Source of the DNA: Nyssa sinensis
Taxonomy: Eukaryota; Streptophyta; Magnoliopsida; Cornales; Nyssaceae
Length of the DNA: 64,000 bases
Assembly (NCBI GenBank): GCA_008638375.1
Contig: CM018050.1
Span: 28,488,223-28,552,222 of the forward strand
Reading direction: 5' to 3'
In this document: one piece after another, positions 24,801 through 36,800 of the stretch
How positions within the stretch are numbered: position 1 is the first letter of the stretch
Layout: each line of letters starts with the position of its first letter
Notes under the pieces: generated by a model
What the model was told of the DNA's origin: nothing
Databases searched by the model: none
Seen by the model: only the letters and a program-made list of their open reading frames with translations
Program-made: the position numbers and the translations under genes

Positions 24801-27800
24801 CTAGTATTTCTTGGATTCTTGATTTTGGGGCGTCTGATTATATAACAGGTAACTTATCTCTTCTTTCTAATATTTTTCATCCTTCTTCTCACTCTTTTGT
24901 CACTATTGCTAATGGGACTAAAGCTTGTATTCACGGAATTGGTAATGTTTGCACTTCTGATCTCACTTTTTCATCTGTTTTATACAAACCCCAATTTCCT
25001 TTCAATTTGTTGTCTATTCGTTAACTTACCCATTCCTTCAATTGTTCAGTGACCTTCTATCCCTCTTATTGTAAATTTCAAGATCTAAAGACGAAGAGGT
25101 TGATTGGTGGGGGATATGAGAAGAATGGACTCTATTATCTTCAATCATCTAATCAGTTAACTTCTTTTGCTCTAAATTCTATTGTTTCTCCCTACCAATG
25201 ACATTTTCGCCTTGGACTCTTCTTCAAATCTTCGTCACTTAGTTCCTACTTTATTTGATTTTTCTAGTTTTAATTGTGAGACGTGTGAACTTAGTAAGCA
25301 TCATAAAGTTTCATTTCCTCTACGTGTTGACCCCCCTTATTTCCAATCTTTTGCACTACTTCATTTTGATATTTGGGGACCATCTCGGACCACTAGTTTA
25401 TGTGGTTCTCGATATTTTGTTACTTTTATTAATGATCATTCTCGTTTGACTTGGTTATATGTGCTTAAAAATCATTCTCAATTGTTTAATACTTTTCAAT
25501 CCTTTTATGCTAAAATTTCTAATCAATTCAATGCCAAATTGTTAGCTTTTCGAACTGATAATGCTCAAGAGTATAAAGACAATCATTTTAAACAATTTCT
25601 CGAGTCCAAAGGCATTATACACCAAACATCATGTGTCACCACCCCCAACAAAATGGGATTGCCGAAAGAAAGAACGGTCCCATCCTTGCTATAGCTCGTG
25701 CCCTTATATAAATGTTCCCAAGTGTTTTGGGGGGGATGCTGTCCTTACAGCTACGTTTCTTTTAAATAAGATGCATTCTCGCATTCTACAAGGAAAATCA
25801 CCTTTTAATATCATGTTTCCTAATAAAACATCTTTCTCCATTTCTCACAAAGTTTTTGAATGTGTTTTGTTTATGCATAACTTGCAGCCTAATCATGACA
25901 AACTTGACCCTCATGTTCATAAATGCATATTTCTTGGTTACTCAGGCACACAGAAAGGTTACAAGTGCTACAGTCCTATCTTACATATACAGGTGCTACA
26001 GTCTTATCTTACGTAAGCATTTTTTTAGTGTTGATGTCACTTTCTTTGAGACTATTCCCTATTATTCTCCAAAAGGAAGTCAGTTACAGGAACCATTATT
26101 TCCTAACCTTGTTTTACCTACTAGTGTTCCTACACGCCCTCCTAGCAAGTAATAAAAACCTTGCTTGTTGACTTGCAGGTCTGTCTATTCCAGTAGTTCA
26201 AGAGTTCGAGCATTGAAAGTGTAGCCTCTTCAAGCTATCCAATAACGAATCTCTCATCTGGAATCCGTCCAAGTACCCGTTCCCATCTGACATTTGTTGA
26301 CTTATCAACCAAAAAGCCTTTGCTATTATATAGTTCTCGGCTCTCTTTCATAAGACTCGTGTAGTCAACCCCAAAAACAGCTCCACTTTTAGCAAGAAGT
26401 GACTCATTTGGAAGCGATAAGTAGATTGATTGATTTCCCAGGTGTATGTTCGTTGTTACCAGACTACAGCTTCAGTCACTCTTCTTGTCGGACCTTCTCT
26501 CTCACATTCTCCATCTACCTCGTCGTCTGCCGATCCATCTCATTCTTCTAACTCTGATCTTGATCTGCCCATTACAATCCGTAAAAGAACACGTACTTGC
26601 ACTGCTCATCCTATCTCTAACTCTGTCTCTTATAATCATTTATCATCTTCCTTTCAAACTTTCTCTCAATCCCTATTATCTCTCATTGTTCCTAAATCCT
26701 ACAAGGAAGGTCTTTCCCACCCTGGTTGGGGGACCAAAATAGAAGAAGAAATGCATGCTTTGGAATTAAATCGTACTTGGGCTCTTGTTCCTAAACCTGC
26801 TAGTGCTAAAATTGTTGGTTGTCGTTGAGTCTTCACAATCAAGCAGAATCCTGATGGTACTGTTGATCAGCTGAAGGCTTGCCTTATGGCCAAAGGTTTT
26901 ACCCAAACTTATGGCATTGATTACACTGAGACTTTCTCTCCTATTTCCAAATTGAACTCTGTTCGGGTTATAATATCTCTTGCTACGAATCTCGATTGGC
27001 CTCTTCATCAACTCGATGTCAAAAATGCGTTCCTACATTGTGATCTTGTTGAGACAATGTATATGGCTCATCCACCTGGTTTTGAGTCCAAAGGAGAGTA
27101 TGTTTGTCATCTTTAGAAATCTATTTATGGACTCAAACAATCTCCTCGAGCTTGGTTTGATAAACTCAATAAGGCAGTAGTTTCTCACGGTATGATACAG
27201 AGCCAAGCTGATCACTCAATATTCTTTAAGAAGACGTAAAGAGGTATCGTGATTCTAGTTGTCTACGTAAATAATATTGTGATCACCGGCAGTGATAAGA
27301 CAAGGTATCCAAACATTGATTCGTCATCTTGTTTCCATCTTTCTCACCAAAGATTTTAGAAAGCTCCGTTATTTCCTTGGTATTGAGGTTGCAAGATCAA
27401 AAGTAGGGATCAATTTGTCTCAGAGAAAGTACACTTTTGATATTTTGAAAGAGACAGGTTATCTTGGCTCCAAACCTGTAGCTACGTCTATGGAGACCAA
27501 TCTAAAGTTGATACCATATGAGGGTGATTTGATTGAGGATCCAAATATGTATTGAAGACTCGTGGGCAAGTTCATTTACCTAACCATCACTCGACCTGAC
27601 ATCTCCAATGCAATTTGTGTTGTGAGTCAGTTTATGACTAGTCCTCGAATTCCTCATATGGATGCAGTTACTCGTATCTTGAAATATCTTAAGAATGCCC
27701 CAGGACGTGGTCTTCTTTATCGACCATCTGGACATCTTCGGATTGAGGGATATACTGAATCTGATTGGGCATGATCACCTTCAGATCGCAAATCTACCAC

Positions 27801-30561
27801 TGGTTATTATACTTTCTTAGGAGGTAATCTCGTGACTTGGAAAAGCAAGAAGCAGTTGGTTGTGGCACGTTCTAGTGTTGAGGCAGAGTATCGAGCAATG
27901 GCACATACTACTTGTGAGTTGACTTGGTTAAGAACACCTGTGCAAGAATTTGATGTTCCAGTACGTGGTCCAACACCTCTCCATTGTGAAAATCAAGCGG
28001 CGATTCATATTGTCAGCAATCCAATCTTTCACGAACAGAACAAGCATATTGAAGTTGATTGTCACTTCATTCGATCTAAAGTAGAGTCCAAGGAAATCAC
28101 CACTCCATTTGTTCTTTCTGGTAGTCGACTTGCCAACATCTTTACCAAAGCTTTACTAAAGACTGTCATCAACTCTATTTGTAGCAAGCTGAGAGTTATA
28201 GATATGTACTCTCCAGCTTGAGGGGAAGTGTTGTAAATATTGATTGTAAATATTGACTTTATCTGTAACTTAATTTAGGAATTAGATTAATTGTATTGAT
28301 TGATTAATTAATTGATTGTATTGATTGATTGATTGATTGTAGGAATTAATTTAGGATAATTTTCTTATTTACTTGAAAGTTGTGACTATAAATAGACCTC
28401 CTAGAGAAAAGAATATATCTTTTTCATTCTCTAAAATAACTACGACACTAACCCAATCAAAGCATACAATTCAAGAATGTCACTTTCCATCACCCTTTTG
28501 ATTCCGATTTACAATATATTATTTATCAGAATGTTGCAACTAATTATGGGGCAGCCCAAATATTAACGAGCCCTTTCACTTCAAAGCAAATCACCATAAT
28601 TAAGAATGCTAACGTAACAATAGGCTATTGCTATACCATATGTTCATTCTTAATGCCCAACTTATTATGATTTAAATTTTAAAAAATTAAATAATCATGA
28701 AAAATGTAGGAAATAGCACTACCGAGCATTAGCTTCAGTGGTATGGTCTTCCACCTCCCAAAGAGGAGGTTGAGGTTTTGAGTCACACATATCTTACTTA
28801 TCAAATAAAAATAATAATACTGATGATAACGTAGGCAGTAGCCACAATTATGCAATTTCATTTGATGCTTTCTGAACAGGGCATAGGTAATACCTCTTCT
28901 AGATTTCATAGCTTCATACTCTCATTAGAGATTTTATAATTAATTGTGCAATTAAGAGAAGCAGAGCAAGATTAAATCAGTTCCACTAAGTTCAGAAAAA
29001 AGAGTTTAGACAGACCTATATGCCTGAGACTTTCTGAATATTCAGAAAGACGCTGTGGCCTTGGAGGGAGTTTTTGAGGATCAGAATTTGCACCACTTAG
29101 AGTTATACAGTTCCTAAGTGGTGTATTCCACAATGGTTTAGAATCATCCACAGAATCACAAATATTTACGAGCTTTTGCTCTGCATTGTGCAGGAGGCAT
29201 GACTGGTTTTCTTGCTTAATCCAGATTGCTGTCTGAACTTCTCGAGCAACAAGTTTCCAGCACATTCTAGATGTCAGATTTGCCAACTTATCCCATATAA
29301 ATGGAAAATCTTTGTCTTTTCTATAAGCAGGTGGAGCTGAATAGACAAAATATCCATTAGGTCGCAGAAGCCGATTCACTTCTTTGAGTAGAATACCATC
29401 TGCACAAAAATTAAAAAAATAATAATAATAAATTGAAAAAATTAACCCAATGACAGAGTAAGTCCAAATATGATAGAGAGTGAAACACAATTTGTCCAAT
29501 ATGCAGTAAACCAAAATTTAAAATCACACTGGCATTGATAAATAACTTGAGCATAAGCACCTTCGACTATATAGTAAAGATAGAGGTGAGTCGCTCTGAA
29601 ATATATTAAGCTTTTTCTCTATCATCGTCTTAAATATTTTTCAAGTAGTTTTCTTCAATTCAAACCAGTGGAACGAATTTCAAGAAATATATCATGCTTG
29701 CCAGATGGCACGGATATGATGCTATCATGTTAATGATGATGAGTAAAATACATGACATGCAGCTTCAGAAAAAAAAAATATGGTCTTACATTTCTGTATC
29801 AGGTGTTATCTCTTTTGGCCCTGAAAATGACAAGTATCAGCAGTTAAGAAGCATGGGTGCTTCTACTAGCTAGCTGCTATGAAGCATAAACATTCAAATT
29901 TTGCCAATGTACCAGTGTAGGACACGTTTGGGACACGAACACGCTCCAACACGTCCTAGACAAGTGTCCAACATGCCCAAAAGAGTGTCCTGATTATTTT
30001 TAAATTTTTTGTAATTTCCGACACATTGGGACACATCCATGACACACTGGGAAGTGGGGACACACTGGGATACGTCCAAACATATTGCGAGTCAAATTTT
30101 TAAATTTTTTTAGAAACATGGCGTTTTATTTGTAATATTAAAAAATTTGAGGTGTGTATTTATAATTTTAACTTTTTAATTTCAGTAAAATAACCCCTTC
30201 AGTCTCTTCTCTTTCTCTCATTTTTCTAAAGTAATTTTTCTTTTTTAAATTTCATTAACAGCTAACTGGTCTCTATAAAGAAAAAAGACTCGGAGCATAA
30301 AAAAATTGTGTTATGTTATCTATAATCTATTAACTATTGAAATATTTGGTACTTTATTTTTAAGTTTATCACTTTACGATACTTCATGTTGGAATTGTGT
30401 TACTTGTGTAGATGTTGCATTGAATGATAATCATCATATTGGAATGTTGAAAGCTTTGAGTGATTATTAATTAGAATTGAATAATTGAGAATTGATCTCT
30501 AATTTTTTGTTGATTTTTTATACCTAATTTGATTGATATAAGGATAGAATTTGATTATATG

Positions 30562-30593
<32 letters not shown>

Positions 30594-30777
30594 ATAAAAT
30601 AAAAATTTATTCAATGTGTACCCAACGTATATCTGTCCTGCTTTTTTGAAAAATCATGTGTTTTATGTTTCCGTGTTGTGTCGTATCCGTATCCTATATT
30701 CGTGTTCATGCTTCTTAGGCTAGTTGTATCTGTCTCATATTTAATAGGTTTTAAATACTTATTGAAATGAATCCATG

Positions 30778-30808
<31 letters not shown>

Positions 30809-33800
30809 TTTCAATCACTAATTCTATATTTCTTGGATACTCCAACATACATGTTCATGTCTTGAATATTAAGATTTGGAATTTCTAGTATAATATTAGA
30901 ATATAATAATTAGAAAATACACAACTAAGATTTCCAATGCTGGACTATTTCTTAGAATAAGGGGGAATCTTGTTGAATATGGTCCCACATCCATGTCCAT
31001 GAACATAACCCTCAAATTTCTCAAGTGAATTTTAATATTATAAATTTGTTATAAAAACATTGTTATCATAATGTATATGTATCATGACAGTACAATTATA
31101 TTTTTAATTTTCTATATATACACATATATATAATGTCGTGTACTCGACATATCTGTGTTTGTTTCTTTTAAAGATTGTCATATTACCATGTCTGGATCAT
31201 GTCATATGACTCATCCATATCTTGTATTTGTGTCCATGCTTCATAGACCAATAGTATTAGCCAGTGTGAAGGGATTTCATTGTAGCACCCAATATATCAA
31301 GCTTTCTTGAGCCCAAAAGTGATCATTGGTAGATGTGTACACAGCTTTTATACAACTCTAAACCCAATTGATTATAATAAACTCAATGAGAATAGGTGAG
31401 CCAAGATTTTATAAACTCAAGAACTGCCAAAATCTATCCTCAAAAATTCAAACCCATGAGACATAACAAAACTTGTATGCTCTAAATTGCAACTTGTGTT
31501 ATTAACAAGTGATTCTACCAAGGTTTAACATAGCTAGTTCATGGCCATCACTAAAACTTCTAATCACCCCATCAAGCATCACTTTATCATTTAACATCAG
31601 TGCAGTTAAAAACGAAAGGCACCCTTAAGGCACTAAGGTCTCACATTGTCCGAAAAGCGAGGCGATCAAAAAGTACTAGCCTAAGCCAAGTAAGGCACTA
31701 ACTAATAAAAATAATCAAAAATATATATTACACATTAAAAGTTAATTTATTCTAAGTTAAATAACATCTTCTCATTATGGTAACACTAAAAAATTCAATC
31801 CAAAAGTTACAAATAGCATATAGAAGTGATATAACCATTTTAAACTTTAATGCTTTTTTTCTAAATTAAAATTCAGAGTTTTGTTATCTATGCAAGTCAT
31901 ATTTGCTAGTCCTAATATATGAAAGACACTATAGGTCCAATCTCATAGACATCTAAACTAATTCTCAAAAAATTAAGCCTATGTTGGAAAAACTTCCCAT
32001 ATAGGTGATCAATTTGGTTGGAGAGAAGATGTTTCATAGTGGGCAGGCTCAGATTTTATAAAGAACGATGATTGTTGGCTGATTATAAAAGATGAAATGT
32101 CAATCCTTACTTAAAATTTTTATATGTTGAAATTGTTACTTTTCCCAAAACTTTGAATTTTTTACATCTCAAATGATTTAATTGTTTATTAGGTTAGTTT
32201 TATGTTTGATAATTATACTTTTTTTAATATAATAGATCGGACAATAATACTTCTAAACTACAACTGTGTTCTTTTATGTTGACATACTTCTTACAGAATT
32301 GTTAAATAAGTGTATTAACAACTAGAAATATAAGGGATATACAAGTAAAATACGTTACAATTAAAAAGGTCATCGTCTGGTCATCTCTCGCCTTGCTTAA
32401 GGCGATTGTCTAGGCATTGCCTATTTGAAGACGCCTGGCCTGGAACATATTAAGGCGATATCACTAAAAATCGCCTCACCCAATTGCCTAGTCGACGAGG
32501 CGATTGCCTTTGACAACATTGTTTAATATGCCTGATGATCCAGCAAGATAACTTAAAAGGCTGGATTATCTAAAATGTAATAGATTCAACTTCATAAATA
32601 TGGAAAAATCTCCTGGTCCAAGATAGCAGAACTAACCATTCTCATGCCAATCAACACGACACCTTGAGCAGTGAACCATTTCAAAAGAGCTACTGGGATA
32701 TGGTAGTTGTTTTGTGGCTAAAGCAGATATCATTGCACCAATTCCTCGCTCCAAAGCAAATTGAATTTGATTTTCATGACCATCTTTGGGAGCAAATGAC
32801 ATTGTTTGTATATCCCAGGGAAGAAGATAGGCTGAGAAGCTGGCGACTCCACAACCAACATCCAGAACTTGAAATACACCAGCAGAACGTAGATCGCCTG
32901 TCGTGTTAGTAGTCATATTTCCTAACCTGCAATCGTTAAAAAAAAAATGATACTTTAATTACATAAAACTCCTGGAACCATCTTAAGAGAAACCTTAACA
33001 ATAATCTGAACCAATGTATAAATAGTTAATAGAGGAAACATTGCTAAAATCAGATGATGTCATCAAGATGCCAAATTAGGCAACGACCTTACTAATTATA
33101 TAGCCCTACGCCTAAAGTAGGAAGTTGGGCAATTGCACTATATTATATCACTAACTGAAGTCTGATATAAAGATAATATTATTCTATGAAACAGTTTTCT
33201 TGATAAACTTAAGATTTAAGTATTAAATTAGCTTTACCAAAGGTTTTAAGAGCTGAAATTGTAGAGCTAAAAAAATTGAATGTAGACTTGTAAATTCATA
33301 TTAAGTTTTAGATTATATTTCAGTTAGCATTCAACGTTCAATTATTAGTTTTTGTGATATGCATTACAATGTTACCTGAAACGTGGTATGTGGAACAAGG
33401 AGCGGAACAAGAACGGAAACGTAAATCATCATTTGTTATAAAACGTGGTACGTTAGTAGTAAACTTCTTCGGATTGCTTTGTTGGAACAAAATACGCTTA
33501 TTTGGAACGTGATATACTTTTTTATTGTATTTGTAATAATGTTCATGTGTATATATATACACCAAAAAAAAAAAATTTCCAACGAATCTAAGATATTATA
33601 AAATAAAATTTCCAACATCGTATGTATGTTGTGTGATTTTTTCTAGGACTTTGATATTTTAGATTGGAAGGCTAAATCTTGCGGTCCAAATTGCTAATAA
33701 TCCATGTTCTGTATCGTGCGACCCAATTTACAATTCATTAGGGGCGGATCGAATTGTGGTAACTATTTGCATTCAACATTCAATGATAAGTTTTGTGACT

Positions 33801-36800
33801 TAAAATTCAGACCCGTTTTAAAGTGGAATATTATTCTGATAACTGATGTTGAATCAACGAATGCATTTAATAGAAAATGTATTGAAAATTTTAGCACTTA
33901 ATTGGGTTATCAAACGATGCCGTAGTTAACTAGGATGGTTTACGCACAATACAGCATGGTGATAAAATGAGAAAAGGAGTTAATTTTTCAATCAGTGAGA
34001 AAAGGAGTTAATATCGCAGCATTTATAGGTTGGCCATCTTATCATATTAAAAATTGTCACACAAGATTGCAATGAATCTACTTCATGTTTTTTAATTTGC
34101 CTTGACCTTTAATTGCTATTTGATAAAAATCGACCAATGTTTCCATTTTCATTATCATTATTATTGCTCCTTCACCCTTTTTATCTCTACTTCCAATTAA
34201 ACAAGGAGAGGAGTGGGTCAGCATGCAACCCTAACTTGGGGCATCATGAACAACCCTTCATTCTCCTCACAAGATAGAAGAAAGGGCCAGTGGAAGAAGA
34301 AATAACAGTTCACAGAACATTGGCACGATAGTACTGGAAATTCCCAGAGCAACTGTGGACAAATGCAGCAATTGCAACTCTGAAGGGAAAAAATAGAAAG
34401 CAACAGCAGAGGAAGAAGTTTGTTTCCATCGTTTCCATACTTGTTTTAGAAATTTTTTTGCAGCAAATATGCTATTTTAGGATTATGAGATGCAATTTTA
34501 ACCCAATTTGTGATGTCAAGGATCCCTAGGAGTGATTCCTAGTCTCTCCTTCACTTTTCTTCTTTCCACCATTTTTCTACATTTTTCGAGCTAAAAGAAC
34601 TCCTTAACTAGATCTTATTTTTCCATGTTTATACCTTTAAAATAAAAAATAACTAAATAACTAAATCCTAGCATTTCCCCCTATCAAACCTAGCCTCACA
34701 AAGAGACCAAACACTGTTCCTAGGTACTGTTTACAGCACCCTGAACCACCATCAAACCTTTACCTTCATGGCATAATTAAAACTTTTAGAAATCATAAAG
34801 ATGAGGTGATTTTATGTTGAAAGAGATATAAGAAGACTGACACAACTGCCAATAAACTTGTAAAAGAAATGAAAGCTAAGCTTCAAGAGAAGTATATGCT
34901 CACAAATTGTCATGATAATTTGCATGAACTTGTTGATTTAAATCAGGGCAGCATTAGTGGTGGAGTATGTTAATAAATCTGATGAACTTATGACTCAAAG
35001 TTGAGTTGTGAAAGACCCCCACAAAACACTTGCTCAATTCAAGGCTGGTTTAAGGGAGGATATAACATGACAATTGGTTCAACAACCATTATATGTTGTG
35101 GAGCATGCATTCCAAGTGCTCAATTCAAGGTTGGTATAAGGGAGGATATAACACAACAATTGGTTCAACAACCATTATATGTTGTGGAATATGCATTCCA
35201 AGTGGCGCCTGATATACAGATGTATTTAAGATACTCAGAAATTGGAAAAGTTAGGTCTCAAGTTGAGGAGACGGAAACTAGGAGGTTTAGTGATGCAAAC
35301 CATGGTACAGAGGCAGTCCCTTTTGCAACCACTCAATGGATCACACAAACCAAAAACTTATTCCAATGTAGCCAAAAATCAAAATTGCATGAGACTGAAG
35401 TTGTAGCCAAAGGAAAATAATAAAATCACCGCAAAACTGACCACATTGTTAAGGGAAAAGTAAATCTACTTGAAGAGTCAGAAAAATCTCCACCCACTCC
35501 ATTTATCATCCAAGAGGTTACAGTTGAATCAGACCATGACGTTGTTGTAGCCAATTATATGTTTTTTACAAAGGAGGAAGAGGTTTAGGTTCCTCACTTC
35601 AGAAGGAATGTTCAAGATCGACAAGTGGAGGAAATGAGTTTGTTGAAGTTTCTTCAGCAATTCAAGCCACAACAAGGACTTAAATGATTCTAAGAAGTGA
35701 AGACTGGAAAGTAATTAGGAGTTCTTGGACCATTCTTTCTTTAAGGAGTTGGCTAGGAAGGGAGTTTAGTAGTTTCCATGGACATTTATCTGGTTCCCAA
35801 AAGTCCCGCCGAAGGTTGCTTTGTTTGCGTGGTCCCTGGCTTAGGGACCAATCATGACAAAAATAATATTCAAAGAAGAGGATTCAGATTAACTAGCAGG
35901 TGCTGTATCTGCAAATTCGAGGGAGAGACAACCAACCACCTTTTCCTTCATTGCTTAGTTGTTTGGGAGGTGGGGTGGCTCCTTTTTTTATTATTTGGGT
36001 GCTTGTGGATCATGCCTGCTTCAATTGTGGATTTTTTTACAGGTTGGTCAAGGGATTGTGATATGAAAAATATGAGAAAGGTGTGGAGGTTAATGCCTCT
36101 TTGATTGGTGCCTTTGGTGATGGAGGAATGGTAGGAGGGGTAGAAATGCCTCTTACTAGGTTTAAATATAGTTTATTACAACTGTTATACTTTTGGATTA
36201 TAGACTCGTACCTTTTTTTGTAGATACCTTCATTGACTTCTTAAGAGGACTGAGATTTGAGACTCTAAATTTTAGTGTTGTCCTCCTCATTTGTATACTG
36301 GTCTACCCCCTCTAGGTCAATATTTATCAAAAAAATATATGTTCTCTAATGCTTTTAGATTCAAGGGCATTTTGCTAATTTCAAGATTTTTTGGAATAGG
36401 ATGTAATTGTGACCCATGGGTCATCTTTTGGGTCAAGTTTTGGTATTGGGTCCTTATTTATGTATTTTAGTAGATTTATATTGGGAATGGGTCATCTTTT
36501 AGGTAAAGTTTTGGTATTGGATCCTTGTTTACGTAATTTAGTAGATTTATTAGTTGAAGTCTTAGTTTTCATCTTGTAAAATGCAAGTCCTATTAGAATT
36601 AGGATTCTCAGTAGCTATGTAATGCTTATAATTCAATATAGAACTTGTTTTAGAAAAAAAATTTCAGCAAATATGCTTTTTTGAGGATTCTGAGATGCAA
36701 CTCTAAAGGAAGTCATTATGCCAAGGGTTCCAATGAGTGATTCCTAGGTTCTCCTTCGACTTTTCTTCTTTTCCAATCTTTTTCTACACTTTTCAAGCTA

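Larger units (their letters stand above)
24676..28221 (+). pseudogene. copia gag-pol remnant (intron 4)
   Basis: The frame opens at 24676 ([10 protein letters not shown]) but jumps within about 100 bp to the protease, so gag is nearly all deleted. Then follow protease ([16 protein letters not shown] instead of DSG), the gag-pre-integrase zinc region ([23 protein letters not shown], with no first His pair clear), integrase core ([32 protein letters not shown]), and reverse transcriptase ([20 protein letters not shown] replaces YVDD at about 27262). RNase H ends with [20 protein letters not shown] near 28040-28095. Stops occur at about 25022, 25200, 25692, 26826, 27115, 27236, 27553 and 27772, with frameshifts between. 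It cannot make a working polyprotein. Confidence 0.9.
24244..28447 (+). mobile_element. Full-length Ty1/copia element, degenerate
   Basis: LTRs at 24244-24435 (192 bp) and 28229-28447 (219 bp), both TGTTGTAAATATTG...CTACGACA. The target duplication CTAAC is present at 24239-24243 and 28448-28452. The primer site TGGTATCAAAGCAGG starts at 24436 and the polypurine tract GAGGGGAAG precedes the right LTR. The LTRs differ at many positions and the right one has extra ATTG units, so the insertion is old. It lies antisense within intron 4 of the methyltransferase gene. Most of gag is missing, and a foreign segment of about 290 bp sits at 26147-26438. Confidence 0.95.
22748..29015 (-). other. PMT intron 4 (6.3 kb) with SINE and copia
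   Basis: Donor GTCTGT (weak but GT), acceptor ACACAG. It houses an Au-like SINE (23120-23285), a complete copia in antisense (24244-28447) and a weaker SINE-like unit (28717-28835). Stretches 23300-24240 and 28450-28715 show nothing recognisable. Confidence 0.85.
29400..32636 (-). other. PMT intron 3 (3.2 kb) with TIR elements
   Basis: Donor GTTAGT, acceptor TTTGTGCAG. It holds the GTGTCC-armed TIR element (29877-30718), a related right-end remnant (31120-31246) and the AGGC-rich element (31612-32519). TA runs lie at 30571-30592 and 30778-30798. Confidence 0.85.
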
